Shown: positions 34,095-46,150, counted from the stretch's first letter. The stretch is 64,000 bases of DNA from Liolophura sinensis (GCF_032854445.1 NC_088299.1:11773608-11837607), one strand, 5' to 3'. The notes: generated by a model from the sequence alone, not told the origin. Translations and numbers: made by a program.

Positions 34095-34425
34095 TATGTT
34101 TTGACAGAGAATGACAAGATAACAGTTTCGTTGTATGTAATGTGAGTCTTTCATTTGCTTAAAAGTTTGGAGGTTTCTGGCTATTTCAGCCGAGTCTACA
34201 GCTTCATCTGTTCCGAGATTCACTAATTCTTCTCTATATATGGTTGGTATGGGTGCTATCTTTTCAAAGGTTCTTTTCCGAATATTCTGCACGGCCTTAC
34301 TCACACCAACAATAAAACTGTTTGGTAAATGGATATAATCTCGACCGACTTTGCAAACGAGGTCGTTTCTAGTGCAGAGTGTGCCAGGACAACCGTTTAA
34401 ACCAGGCAAAATGTATTTGCATTGA
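34095..34425 (-). pseudogene. Fragment of a FLYWCH zinc-finger / MULE-type transposon protein
   Basis: The minus-strand frame reads CPGTLCTRNDLVCKVGRDYI, HLPNSF, then SKAVQNIRKRTFEKIAPIPT and IYREELVNL. The Cys spacing followed by an H-x-P near a basic SKAVQNIRKR helix resembles the end of a FLYWCH DNA-binding domain and its linker in transposon-derived proteins. The DDE transposase part is absent, the Trp/Tyr-rich start is degraded and stops lie on both sides. The match is from family knowledge, not alignment. Confidence 0.55.
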
Positions 34426-34447
34426 ACATTTAAAAAAATCACATGAA

Positions 34448-34729
34448 TGACGTCATGGGGTTTAATGTACACCTGCTGTGGCAGAATGACGTTTGCCTTG
34501 TGCAATGCTGATCTATGTGGTCATCCGTGCACATTTCACAATCATGGATAGTAACAGCTAACAGATGATCATAGAAACGTACAGTATTACGTCCCGTGAG
34601 CTATACATAACCTTACAGTGGTCTGTTTCTGTCAACTTTTCGCCTATATTCAGTTGTCTGTTAAATCACTCATGAACATTGTCAAATTACCTGACACGTA
34701 CCACCATAAGTTTCGCAAGTTAAAACTGC
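34448..34729 (+). repeat. Direct repeat, right copy, flanking the FLYWCH fragment
   Basis: Same orientation and word order as 33726-34092, with frequent substitutions and small indels. It is shorter because it lacks the internal duplication. Confidence 0.72.
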
Positions 34730-34854
34730 ATAACTGAATGACTCTTGTAATCTAATTTGTGATCGACTTGACTTTAAATACCCTGCTTTAAATAAAAACA
34801 CAGTGGTGTTCGAAATATTTTTCAAACTTTGGCACAATATAAATTTCATTAATG

Positions 34855-34970
34855 AAAATTGGCCCCGGGCTCTGTCTAATTTTCCCTCACTATAATGATG
34901 AGCGCCTTCATATAAGTGAAATATTCTTGATTACGGCTTAAAACACCAATGAAATAAATAAATAAATAAT
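34855..34970 (+). mobile_element. SINE family A, 3' fragment
   Basis: CCCCGGGCTCTGTCTAATTT to AAACACCAATGAAATAAATA, diverged. Confidence 0.65.
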
Positions 34971-35519
34971 AAAACTCACTTTATCTCTTGCAGCCTATGA
35001 TATCACGAAAGTAAGGTTGCAGAGTTTGATATTAGGATATTCAGTTAAAAAATATTCTGTCTTATGTCATGCACGTGCGGGTAAGTTTTTCAGTAACTTT
35101 CCACAGGTGGATGGTGTATTCCCGTACCTGGATTCTTGGTTTCCTGGTTTCCTGCTTTGCTCCATCCGTAATACTTCATAAATATATATTTTCCTTTTTG
35201 ATAGTGGCCAGTGTTAATGAATAAACATTATATTTTTGCATTGTTTGAACACAATTCGAGCTCAGGGGTATCTTAAAGATAACCAGCAATCCGTGACAAA
35301 AAACCACCAGCTAATAATCACTGTATATGTTCTTATGAAATAGCTGCTGTAATCTTGCTCAGGATGTAGACCATTCACATAGACGCACTTGGTGGGCGTA
35401 AAACATTCCATGGAAAGTGGAGCGTATCAGCCCCCAGAATACTGGCGGATATGTCGCAAGGCTGTTCTAATTATAACAGCTGTTTTTTTCTGTCTTAATT
35501 GCTTCGTTCTGTGGTTCTG

Positions 35520-35527
35520 TATAAAGG
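35520..35527 (+). promoter_or_regulatory. TATA box of the 35.6-kb gene
   Basis: TATAAAGG lies 94 bp before the ATG at 35614. The paralogue at 46151 has its TATA motif 92 bp before its ATG, which supports both promoters and both start codons. Confidence 0.6.
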
Positions 35528-35613
35528 GAGAGAGACTTAGGTTTTGTGGGTATCAGTGTATGTTCAGACCAGGTATACCTTTAGCCAGACGTCGAAGACT
35601 TACTGCCTCCAAG

Positions 35614-36330
35614 ATGAAGTACAAGGTCCACACTCCTCTTGTGTTAGTTACAATCTATATGGTTCTGGTGCAGCCTTTACGCTCTGAATGTCCTTCGGCA
35701 GACAAGATTAATGAACAGAAGTTGACGTGTATTGGCAGGTACATTGCGGCAACAGAAGGCTCTATTAAAGCGTCTGCCTTTAAGGATTACTGTGACGTAC
35801 GGGCTGAGACAGAGATAAAGTGCTTGGAGAAAATGTACAACGACTGCAAAACTAATGCAAAGGTCCGGCAAATACTGGACCGAACCACAAACGTAACGGC
35901 CATTAGGATAGCCATTCGGACAATGTGTGATAATATCGACACGTTGGCGGCGAAGGAACAGTGTATGGTCAATGAAGAACCTGCTGTGACCAAATGCACC
36001 ATGGCTAGTCTCGCAGAGCTTCAGAAAACGATGACATCCATGAGAAACGAGTCACAGCATCAAGAGAGGATTGACAACGCGACATGCAAATACACGAGAC
36101 AGATGTTTGATTGTCAGCAGCGATTTGGAGACAAATGTGGCAAGGACATTCAGAAGATTTTAGACACGATCCTTCAGGCGTCCAATCCAAATATGTGTGA
36201 CAGACTCCCCATTGAAAACAGTGACAAGATTTCAAGAAATAGTGCCCCAAATGATAGTATTACCTCCCACTACGTTTTCACGGGTTTTCTGTGTTTTGTT
36301 ACTTTCGTGTCTTATTTTTGTCGTATGTAG
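35614..36330 (+). CDS. Secreted, probably GPI-anchored 12-cysteine protein (paralogue of 46151-46921)
   Basis: Single-exon frame, 238 residues. I start at 35614 because that Met opens a signal peptide (KYKVHTPLVLVTIYMVLVQP) and follows a TATA box; the frame extends upstream to 35389, but that part is unlike its paralogue. The mature protein has 12 Cys with spacing 12-20-9-7-26-11-10-29-8-7-19. N-glycosylation sequons include NVT, NES, NAT and NDS. The C-terminus is hydrophobic (YVFTGFLCFVTFVSYF) after a small polar stretch, as in GPI-anchor signals. Predicted helices rich in Ile/Leu lie between Cys pairs. Function unknown; I recognise no named domain. A vague likeness to small helical Cys-rich extracellular domains is inference only. 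ATTAAA (36722) and AATAAA (36812) are possible poly(A) signals. Confidence 0.82.
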   Translation: MKYKVHTPLVLVTIYMVLVQPLRSECPSADKINEQKLTCIGRYIAATEGSIKASAFKDYCDVRAETEIKCLEKMYNDCKTNAKVRQILDRTTNVTAIRIAIRTMCDNIDTLAAKEQCMVNEEPAVTKCTMASLAELQKTMTSMRNESQHQERIDNATCKYTRQMFDCQQRFGDKCGKDIQKILDTILQASNPNMCDRLPIENSDKISRNSAPNDSITSHYVFTGFLCFVTFVSYFCRM

Positions 36331-36721
36331 CATTCCCTTTGAACAATCTATATGGCAGGAAAACTCCAACACCAATTACCTCTCATGTCGCCTACAACTG
36401 CTTGAGTAAGCTGTCTAACTTTTTCTCTTAGAAACTTATCGTCTTGTAGATTTTAAGTTCGCGGGACATCTTTCTATACAGAATACCTATAACTGGCTTT
36501 CTGTAGTATTTAAGGAGAGGAGGATTTCTTCACGACAACAAGTTTTTGAATATATGTCTTGCACTTTTTACACTTTGACAGTGCATTGTTGCTGTTAATC
36601 CGTTACATTTTGTGTGTGCATATTTGACCTAGTCAAATACGTCTGGATATCTTAATCTATTCATTATGTGGTGTATATGAAGGTTTGTTTATAGTTGTCG
36701 TCGCAGAAACATTAGTTCAAT

Positions 36722-36817
36722 ATTAAAAATAGACATGATCTTCTTGATTTTTTGTGTTTCCATGGTTTACAATTATATTTGTTGGCGCTGAAACTTTAGC
36801 ATGTTTATAATAATAAA
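36722..36817 (+). terminator. Possible poly(A) signals of the 35.6-kb gene
   Basis: ATTAAA at 36722-36727 and AATAAA at 36812-36817 lie ~400-490 bp after the stop codon in AT-rich sequence. Which one is used cannot be told. Confidence 0.4.
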
Positions 36818-36924
36818 CATAACTTTCTTGAAATTTTTGTGTTTTAACGGTTTACAATTATATTTACCGTCGCTGAAACACAAGTGCATTTTTTATAATA
36901 AATATCAGCATGATATAAGTTTAT

Positions 36925-37052
36925 GTGGTCGTGGGTTTCCTCCGGGCTCTGCCCGGTTTCTTCCTGCCATAATGATGGCCGCCGTCGTATAAGTGAAATA
37001 TTCTTGAGTACTGCGTAAAACCCCCATCAAACAAATAAATAAAATAAATAAA
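36925..37052 (+). mobile_element. SINE family A, 3' part
   Basis: GTGGTCGTGGGTTTCCTCCG through GATGGCCGCCGTCGTATAAG to a tail of AAATA repeats. Confidence 0.8.
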
Positions 37053-37632
37053 TGACAAAATATAAGTTTATGTGGGTGTCACTAAGAGGAATTGCGATCA
37101 CAACTTCGTTCCGGATTACTATACCTTTACCTGCCTTTGTCCTATATTAAACTTACTTAAATATCATTCATATGTGTGTATGTGTAAAACAAAAACAATA
37201 CCAGAATCTATTACAGCTTTAAAGAAAAAAACATGAGAAGATAATTTTTAATGTTGAGGAATATGTTATATTTCTTAATAGCCCCTCCCTTACATATATA
37301 TTCCTTCAATGGTCGGATATATTCGGAAATGACGTCATCGTTGAACATGCTGGGAGCGCGGCACCAGCTTTATACTCACTCCTGGGATCTCAGAAAAATG
37401 TAGTTTAAAGCCATTTTTACACCCTCCAAAAAGCTGATAAGTTTTTTTTCAGTTTTATATGTTAGGTCACATCACACACTTCGTATTGAGAAATAAGAAC
37501 CAATCTTTTCATTTATCCTTTAAGCAAAGAGGTCAGTGCAGGTACTGGATGAAAGCCGGGTGTTTACTTCCGGAACTAAGGTTCCGACATTCATATCAAT
37601 TAAAAATTCTTACCTGCAGCGTTAAACACCAC

Positions 37633-37770
37633 TTATTTTATTTATTCATTTCATTAGTGTTTTACGCCGTACTCAAGAATATTCCATTCTCACGACAGCG
37701 GTCAGCATTATGGTGGGAGGAAACCGGGCAGGGCCCCGGGGAAACCCAGACCATCCGCAGGTTGCTGAAC
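37633..37770 (-). mobile_element. SINE family A, 3' part
   Basis: Reverse complement of the tail (TTTTACGCCGTACTCAAGAA) and body (ATTATGGTGGGAGGAAACCG), ending at CATCCGCAGGTTGCTGAA. The head is missing. Confidence 0.8.
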
Positions 37771-37774
37771 GTAA

Positions 37775-38930
37775 AATCACGAGCTCTACACATTGATATG
37801 TTGTACGTCTATATTATTGCAAGGAAAATGCAGTTAGAATACTTTTTCTAATTCATAATGTTAAACTCTATAAACCTGGTCTCAACACCAAGAACTCATA
37901 TCCTCGGTGACGTCATAACTATTCAGTAATTAGACGCATACTGGTAAATTGTAGGTGGAGAGTAATTTGTCTATGCAAGAGTTGCAAAAACAAGCGGTTA
38001 GAACAAAAGCAGTAACACAGCGTATAATACTGCCTCAGCGAATAGACCACACTGGGTTTCTTTAACAGAATTTCCTATCATGCAACCTGTGACATGCGGT
38101 CAGATTCATTGCTGCATGGCGGAATCCACTGTCTACGGAGTATAAAACCTCCACCCTTCGTCAACTGCATCGCCAAAAGCCTTATTTTGGACTATTAACT
38201 TTATTCACCACACTTATTAATGATATGCGCTCTAGTATATATTAGTTAAATTGTTTAATGTCAGTGTGAAAAAAAGAGTTGTGTAAAATGCTGAAGTTTC
38301 AAAGGTGATTTCACATCACCATTTATCTAACCTACACATGGAATTTTCTCTCACGATTCTTCCATCGTGGTCTATGTCTTTTCCAAAGCGTGAACAAAAA
38401 GGGTTAAACCAAACGTATGGTGGCTGTTTTCTATGTGATTGTGTGTTTGTGTGTCGTACCAAATAATATTTAATTGAAACAATGGAATGGGCGGTGAAAA
38501 CCGGGAAACCGAGAAACCGTGTTTGGTCAAAGACAACCACACCTCGCACGATCTATTAAAATTTTCCTGATACCTGATATAAAAGCTCGCGGTCAGCACC
38601 AAAGAAATGCAAAAATATGCAAAGGCTTAGATTTGTTAACTGCCAAGGATAAACTGTCACGTGTTTTCAATAATGTCGGGAAGACATGCAAAACCACAAG
38701 CTCCAACTGCCGATGTGGAAGACGTCCATAGTATTGTAATATTAATAATAATAATAATAATAAAAGTGCATTTAGAATAAAAACAGAATTATATTTAGAA
38801 TGTTTTTTCTGATTTATAGTGTTAAACTTCATAGGCGCCATAAGCTCCATAAGCTTGTTTTTGAGGTGAAGACTTGATCGCACCTTTATCAGAAGAACTC
38901 TGATAGTACGAGTAAAGTTCAGTCAGCAAC
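37775..38930. other. No gene recognised
   Basis: Only overlapping short frames. A TAA trinucleotide run lies at 38741-38764. Confidence 0.45.
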
Positions 38931-38934
38931 CTGA

Positions 38935-39055
38935 TCGTCGTGGATTTCCCCCAGGCTTTGCCTGGTTTCTTCTCACCATTATGCTGGTCGCCGTGGTATA
39001 AGTGAAATATTCTTGAGTACGCCGTAAAATCACCAATCGAATAAATAAATAAAAA
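38935..39055 (+). mobile_element. SINE family A, 3' part
   Basis: GTCGTGGATTTCCCCCAGGC through TTCTTGAGTACGCCGTAAAA to an AAATA tail. Confidence 0.75.
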
Positions 39056-39109
39056 TAAACAACAAGGGTTTAGAGATACTCCTCGCTAGGCTTGTACTGT
39101 TTTGCTTTA

Positions 39110-39200
39110 TTATGTATTTATTACTTATTTATTTATTTATTTGACTTGTGTTTTACGCCGTACTCAAGGATAAATCACTTATACAACGGCGGCCATGTTC
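39110..39200 (-). mobile_element. SINE family A tail, opposite orientation
   Basis: TATTTATTTATTTGACTTGT then TTTTACGCCGTACTCAAGGA. Together with 38935-39055 it forms a tail-to-tail pair of SINE ends. Confidence 0.7.
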
Positions 39201-39204
39201 TGTT

Positions 39205-40730
39205 TTGGTGTCCATTGTGATGAAGATTTCTCATGGTTTCGGAGGTAGGAGCTTTTAATCCCGTTAAATGATCCTCTCGCTTTAGACTTCATTTCAGTTT
39301 TCAGTCACAGTGAAAGTCAGCATACTGTACCTATGTCTTAAGACTGAACAATCGGTTGCAGGATGGTGCGGTTCAGATCTGAAATTGTGAACTGTACAAA
39401 GGAATTTTCCATGGAAGCGTTGAGGGTCGACTCTATTTAATTGTGGCTTGGGCTATATCTAAAGATGATGTCACTAGTCTGGCGTTAAACCAAATGCCGT
39501 GTTGTTAATACATTTAACCACACTAAGAATCACACCAGAGGGATCAGGACTCCGGGCTCTTAACTCAAACAGCGTAATTCTGGTTAATGCAGGAATACTA
39601 TATGAAAGATTACAACAAGGAGTCTTTAATTTATCACATTTAGCATCATCAGCATGTATACAGTCAATATAAGTACAGCATTAAAATGCAATCAAAGGAC
39701 GAGACTCTTTACAAACAGTACAATCATAATTAATCTATCATTTAAAGCAATTTAACTTGAATGGAATCCACCCTCAAGCGGTTTGTGTTATAAAAGCCCA
39801 TCCCTTTATTGTACCTGTCTCTTTCGAAATGGTGAGCAAATTGCGAACTTACTGTTACTGTGTCACAAGAGCTATACGTCTTAGCGGATATTGTGAAATA
39901 TTCATGGCAGTTTTTTGTGTGATCTACTGTGTAAATTATTTTTACAAACCCAGATACTGGAGGTTTTTGGCCTCGTTAATGACATCATATTTTCTGTATT
40001 TGCCAAAAATAGCTCACATTAATGCATTTTTAGTATATATCAAATTCATATACATATATTACATATACCATTTATAGTGTTAATATGATTCTAAAGTTCG
40101 GAAAGATTATAACGGACCCGAGTGATTGATTTTCAGGTCTTTCATCACCGATAGATGAACAATAAAGCGTACACAGAAAAGGTTGATATTTTGTGAAAGG
40201 AAATATAAAATAATATCAAAAATTCCAATGGATCTGCGCTAATGAATTTTTTGCCAAAATTCTGCGGTATCGTCTCATCCGACTGTGAAAAACGCTCACA
40301 CGGGCATCGTCGACCCTTCAGTGTTACGAAGGCCGTACAAAGTTTCAAAACGGAATATTGTTCAAATTCACTACCTAAGACTGGGTTTGAACTCGCACTT
40401 TGTGCGCAATCTTGCTTGAACATATCTCACAGCCATCTTGCAAGTCAGTCTGACTGCGCGGCTCTATATATGTATTTCAACACTAAAAAAACAGATGTTT
40501 AACATCTCTGTGCAACAAATAATGAACGCGCTTAATTGCATGTATTTTTGAAACCAACACACATTGGCGATGGTTAAGACGTTAAACTTGGAGATTAAAC
40601 GTTAGCCGTTATTGCAGTGAATAATGTTTAATGCCATACTAAATGACGGCGGTCAGGTTTAAACCTATAGTTGAGGACCCATGTTAAACCACAGGCCTTA
40701 CTCATGGATTTGGTAAACCCCCGCCCCAAC
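39205..40730. other. No gene recognised
   Basis: A 106-codon plus-strand frame at 39757-40077 is hydrophobic and AT-driven, with no motif. Nothing else is supported. Confidence 0.4.
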
Positions 40731-40734
40731 GCCC

Positions 40735-41105
40735 TAATTGGTTCACCTAATGTTGCTAACTGCCAATACATTGGTTCACCTAAGGGAGCCAATTGCCCAT
40801 ACATTTGATTCACTATTCTTAAGGCAGCTACATGTAATTTCCCATACAATGGTTCATCTACTTCTAAGGTAGCTAATTGACCGTACATTTATTCACTATA
40901 GGATAATTGCCTATACACTGGTTCACCTAATATAGTTAACTGCTCATACATTGGTTCACCCGTGGTAAGTAAGTGCCCATACATTGGCTCACCTGAGGTA
41001 GCCCATACGATGGTTCACCTAAGTTAGCTAATTGCCCATACATTGGTTCGCCTACGGTAGCTGATGGCCCATACATTGATTTACCTGAGATAGCACATAC
41101 ATTGG
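40735..41105. repeat. Degenerate ~33-bp repeat
   Basis: CATACATTGGTTCACCTAAG with GGTAGCTAATTGCC recurs about ten times with heavy divergence. Confidence 0.75.
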
Positions 41106-41109
41106 CACG

Positions 41110-42890
41110 TATGCATCTGATAGTTTGTTAAAAGTAAATAAACATATTCAGAAAAATTAAAATTCTAAACTTGTCAAATGTCAAAATTTGATATCCATCG
41201 TTAGGAAACACGCTAGTCGTAACTTTAAAGGGAAAGACCAACAACTTTTGACTTGGTTTCAGTTGCTTTTAGATACTCTTTCATAAACATGAAACCCTCG
41301 CATTAGATCAATTTTAATATACCCGATTAATGGGCATATTTATAAAATGGTAGTGACGCACGTGGTGATGTAGGCAGTGCAACAACAACATAATAACAAC
41401 AAAGTGCGTTAGCATACGTCTGGTGATGAGGAAGAGGGGGGTTATGGCTATCTACCAAATATATGTGTATCCCTCATATCAGAGGCTATTTCACAACAGT
41501 TAATTGCATCTTGTAGTAAGCAAGTGATAGCTGTCCATTTTTTAATTAAATTAATGTATGTCATTTTCTATCATTATATAAATAAAATGTTTCTACGTCT
41601 CTTGTTGTGTATGATTTGACTATTATACCTTGTGCTTGTGGACATATAATAACTGAATTTATTTAATTAATAAATAACCATCTAAGTTGTCAGAGTAAAC
41701 TGCACTATAAGCGCTGTATTTAGAACATGAATTGTAACCTTGTGACCTTGAGTGGGGAATTCCCTTAATTTTCCATCTTTTGTTTATTTAACCCACTGAA
41801 TTCGGATGCCCCCGTCAACAGGAGCCTAGAGGCATCGCCAAACGAGCTACTAATTAACACTGTTCAGCTAAGCATGACAGTTTTAGTAATGTAGATCTAC
41901 AAATTTTTTAACAGTTTGGATAATTAGAATAACATATAGGCTGCAATTTGCGCATGTTAAAACACGTTCCGCATCGATGAGAGGACTCAAACATCAAGTC
42001 ATTTACGTTCATTTACTCAGAGCAGCCAAACACAGCTTTATAAACCTTTGCTAAACACACCATTTAATTTTCCAAAATTTCTACATTGCAATACACAAAC
42101 AATTACATTATTTATGCGTTAAACGTCGAACAGAGATAAAGTTGTTCTGAAGTTTTGTATAATTATGGTTAGGCCTACTTACGGAAATGCCATATTCCAT
42201 GTTAAAAATAACGTGCGATGCGGGATGTATTCTGCAAGTTTTCCAGCAGGGACAAGCACTCTGCTCCATGATTGTGTCTAATTCCGCTTACCCCGGGTTA
42301 GGGGACAGTCTATTCATCGTGTTGAATTAGGTCGCCACTTTGGACATATGAACAGTTGCAATCAAAGCGCAACTAAGATACATATTTTATTATCAACTTA
42401 TATTCTAGCACGTTGCACGGCTTTAATACTTATTTCACTCAGTCGCCTAGAATATACTCTGTGCCTTTCCAACATCACTGAAAACTGCTGACTATAATTC
42501 CGTCATATTTTCGTTCATTGTATACTTTCCTAGGTCATGTTTGTGTTAATCGTCGTTTTGAGGATTGTCCTAGCGATTCCTGAACGTCCCGGAACGTCCT
42601 TATTGGCTGACGGCCAATAAGATCTATGCGCATGCATATTCTTTACTTAATGGCATTATGGGATTATGGCGGAGTAACTATAAAGTACTCAGAAAATAAT
42701 TCCATAACAATTTCATTCAGAATTCCTTAACAAATGAACAGTTACTTGAAATAATCATTAACGGTTTAACTTTCACAAACAATCCCAAGTACCCATGGCA
42801 AGTCTGTTCTGTATCTGTTCCCTGTTTATACATATTTGCAAAAGAATTGAACGTATGCATATTTTGCTTGTACATATGTAAAATTCTATA
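41110..42890. other. No gene recognised
   Basis: AT-rich sequence with no frame over 60 codons, no SINE and no clear tandem repeat. I see nothing to annotate. Confidence 0.5.
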
Positions 42891-42894
42891 CGCA

Positions 42895-43053
42895 TGCCCA
42901 TGTATTTTATGCCAAATTCGTTTGTAAAATCAACACTTATAGTACATATATAGGTACATATGTACTATAAGCGTTTATTTGGGATATGTACTTATATATG
43001 AACTATAAGCGTTTATTTCACAAACGAATTTGACATAAAATACTTGGGCATAT
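42895..43053. mobile_element. Inverted repeat with ~55-bp arms
   Basis: The left arm (GCCCATGTATTTTATGCCAA, ATTCGTTTGT, CACTTATAGTACATATA) and right arm (TATATGAACTATAAGCG, ACAAACGAATTTGACATAAA, ATACTTGGGC) pair as inverted repeats with scattered mismatches around a ~45-bp centre. The words ATGTACTATAAGCGT also occur in the centre and again just outside. A fold-back or MITE-like origin is likely. Confidence 0.65.
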
Positions 43054-43505
43054 GTACTATAAGCGTCCTTTAAACATATGTCCATATCGTCTGCACACAT
43101 CCTGAATACGTATATTATACGTATATGTAAAATTCATTTATACGCATGTATGACTGTATCATATGACCTGTCTGAAATGTTAGACAACTATTTTTGACCA
43201 CATTCACTACAACATGGGAGCCTGAAGAAAGTGTCATAAAAAGTAATATGGAGTGGTGGAATGATAGAGAAGATTGAGAATCTACACGCGAACTTGAGAC
43301 AACTAAAGGAATGACATGTCATTTGTGCCTCAAGAAAAGCGTGAGACATGTGATCAGTAAATGAATGTCAGCAAAGGTTGCTTAACATTTTTCACCACTC
43401 ACATAACACAGTAGGACTAATTTTACCTGATGATGACAATAAAGTTCCACCTCAAAATTTCTTTATTCCTTTGCACATGTGTAGAATTACAGAATGAATA
43501 ACCAG

Positions 43506-43882
43506 TCACTTTTACACCACTTACATGGTGTTTTTTTATATATTATTTTTACTTTCAGTTTATTTAAAGTTTATCATCCTCGGTATCATTTAACACACTC
43601 TTATCTTTGTAAACTGTTTTTTCCTTAATGTGAGCATGTACACGTTGTGCATTGTCTTTCTCACAAATGAAATTTTATATAATGGTACTCTAATGATGGT
43701 CTTAGGCAGAATTTTCTCTCTGCCTTAGAATTGCAAATGACGATCCCGGCAAGGTTCAGCATCCGGTCATACCTAGAGGAGAGGGGTAAATTTAATTTAT
43801 GCATAGCTGACCCGTTATCATGGGATATATCATATATATATGTTAGGCCTTAGCGTTCTTGTGCGCTATAATATAAATCAGT
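43506..43882 (+). repeat. ~377-bp direct repeat, left copy
   Basis: It starts TCACTTTTACACCACTTACA and ends CGCTATAATATAAATCAGT. It is nearly identical to 45335-45700, with a few indels and substitutions. It contains a small hairpin (TCTTAGGCAGA against TCTGCCTTAGA). It has no open frame. Confidence 0.92.
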
Positions 43883-43884
43883 CA

Positions 43885-44822
43885 ATAATATCAAACCCCT
43901 CACCCACTAGTACTGTAGTCTTACATCTGTAATCAGAATACCGTGAACCCCTCATTCACTAATACTGTACTCTTACTTCTGTAATCAGAATACCGCGAAC
44001 CCCTCATTCACTAATACTGTACTCTTACTTCTGTAATCAGAATACCGCGAACCCCTCATTCACTAATACTGTACTCTTACTTCTGTAATCAGAATACCGT
44101 GAACCCCTCATTCACTAATACTGTACTCTTACTTCTGTAATCAGAATACTGTGAACCCCTCATTCACTAATACTGTACTCTTACTTCTGTAATGAGAATA
44201 CCGTGAACCCCTCATCCACTAATACTGTACTCTTACTTCTGTAATCAGAATACCGTGAACCCCTCATCCACTAATACTGTACTCTTACTTCTGTAATCAG
44301 AATACCGTGAACCCCTCATTCACTAATACTGTACTCTTACTTCTGTAATCAGAATACCGTGAACCCCTCATCCACTAATACTGTACTCTTACTTCTGTAA
44401 TGAGAATACTGTGAACCCCTCATTCACTAATACTGTACTCTTACTTCTGTAATCAGAATACCGCGAACCCCTCACCCACTAGTACTGTAGTCTTACTTCT
44501 GTATTCAGAATACCGTGAACCCCTCATTCACTAATACTGTACTCTTACTTCTGTAATCAGAATACCGTGAACCCCTCATCCACTAATACTGTACTCTTAC
44601 TTCTGTAATCAGAATACCGTGAACCCCTCATTCACTAATACTGTACTCTTACTTCTGTAATCAGAATACCGTGAACCCCTCATCCACTAATACTGTACTC
44701 TTACTTCTGTAATCAGAATACCGCGAACCCCTCACCCACTAGTACTGTAGTCTTACATCTGTAATCAGAATACCGTGAACCCCTCATTCACCAATACTGT
44801 ACTCTTACTTCTGTAATCAGTA
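43885..44822. repeat. 52-bp minisatellite, 18 units
   Basis: The unit contains CAGAATACCGTGAACCCCTC, ATTCACTAATACTGTACTC and TTACTTCTGTAAT. A marked variant (CCCACTAGTACTGTAGTC) appears at about 43905, 44473 and 44733, that is 11 and 5 units apart, which points to block duplications within the array. Confidence 0.93.
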
Positions 44823-45115
44823 TACAGTCTTCAGCATCACGCAAATCTATACTTCTTTCTTTCTTTCTTTGTAATCAGTATACTGTCTTCAACACCACAC
44901 TAATTTACACTTCTTTCTTTTGTAAACAATATACTGCCTTCAAGACCACGCAAATCTATACTTCTTTCTTTCTTTTGTAATAAGTATACTGTCTTCAACA
45001 CCTCGCAAATCTATACTTATTTCTTTCTTTTGTAATAAGTATACTGTCTTCAACACCTCGCAAATCTATACGTCTTTCTTTTTCTGTAATCAGCGTACTG
45101 TCTTCAACACACCAG
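44823..45115. repeat. ~60-bp tandem array, 5 units
   Basis: The unit contains GTATACTGTCTTCAACACC, CGCAAATCTATACTTC and a TTTC-rich stretch before TTGTAATAA. It follows the 52-bp array directly and shares TCTGTAATCAG with it. Confidence 0.85.
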
Positions 45116-45334
45116 AAACAGAAACACCCCTTTGTAAGCTCTACACCCTTCAGCTCTTTTTCCTAAACATGATATATAAACTATCTTTGCGGACTGGTAC
45201 ATTACTCTCTTAATAAAATATACAACACTCCAAACACTGGTTCTTCTTACGACCCTTGGTATCTCTTTTCGCTATTTCTGTACACTGTACCCCACACTCA
45301 TCATTACATACAATACAGACATACACTTCACTTT

Positions 45335-45700
45335 TCACTTTTACACCACTTACATGGTGTTTTTTATATTATTTTTACTTTTAGTTTATTTAAAGTTTAT
45401 CATCCTCGGTGTCATTTAACACACTCTTATCTTTGTAAACTGTTTTTTCCTTAATGTGAGCATGTACACGTTGTGCATTGTCTTTCTCACAAATGAAATA
45501 TTATAAAATGGTACTCTAATGATGGTCTTAGGCAGAATTGCTCTCTGCCTTAGAATTGCAAATGACGATCCCGGCAAGGTTTAGCATCCGGTCATGCCTA
45601 GAGGAGAGGAGTAAATTTAATTGATGCATAGCTGAGCCGTTATCATGGGATATATCATGAATAGGCCTTAGCGTTCTTGTGCGCTATAATATAAATCAGT
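45335..45700 (+). repeat. ~366-bp direct repeat, right copy
   Basis: Same orientation as 43506-43882 and almost the same sequence. It ends at the same word (ATAATATAAATCAGT), after which the flanks diverge. Confidence 0.92.
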
Positions 45701-46058
45701 GGGAAAAAAACAGGTGATGTTAATGGAAATTTATTAGACGTCACTAGTCTAGAATTATAGACATGTTGTGAAATTTAACGTAAACAAATTATTTATTTTC
45801 ACGTCAATAATTTCAGACAAATTGGGTGTGGAAGCAGATATACCAGTTTACTAGCAGTCACGTACACACTGTATTCAGACTTTTCTTGACAATATGCATA
45901 CCCCTGCTATTTTTTGTATCCGTGTAGGACATTTAAGACGGTTTTGCGGAAAAGGTTGCCTGAAGCAACAAGGCTTCAGAAGATCAAGGGGAATTCCCTT
46001 GTTGATGAGTATGTAAAACATGTGCAAAGTGCGCAAGCGCGTGTGGGGCAGGCCAGGG

Positions 46059-46065
46059 TATATAG
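46059..46065 (+). promoter_or_regulatory. TATA box of the 46.2-kb gene
   Basis: TATATAG lies 92 bp before the ATG at 46151. An initiator-like CTCAGTCAATC lies ~27 bp further on (46087). Confidence 0.6.
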
Positions 46066-46150
46066 GGTTTCGGCTCTTGGCATTCCTCAGTCAATCTTGA
46101 CGCCTTGTCATAGCTCGACGTCAAAACAACGGTCCGATTATATCTTCAGC

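Noticed and set aside
35389..35613. In-frame N-terminal extension with a possible membrane segment upstream of the 35.6-kb gene
   Set aside because: It crosses the TATA box, the paralogue has nothing similar, and Met at 35614 starts a good signal peptide.
39757..40077. 106-codon hydrophobic plus-strand frame
   Set aside because: AT-driven composition, no motif, no promoter or partner.
43506..45700. Direct repeats considered as LTRs of a retrotransposon
   Set aside because: No TG..CA ends, primer site or coding frame between them; the interior is tandem arrays.
45914..46150. In-frame extension upstream of the 46.2-kb gene
   Set aside because: It crosses the TATA motif; Met at 46151 starts the signal peptide.
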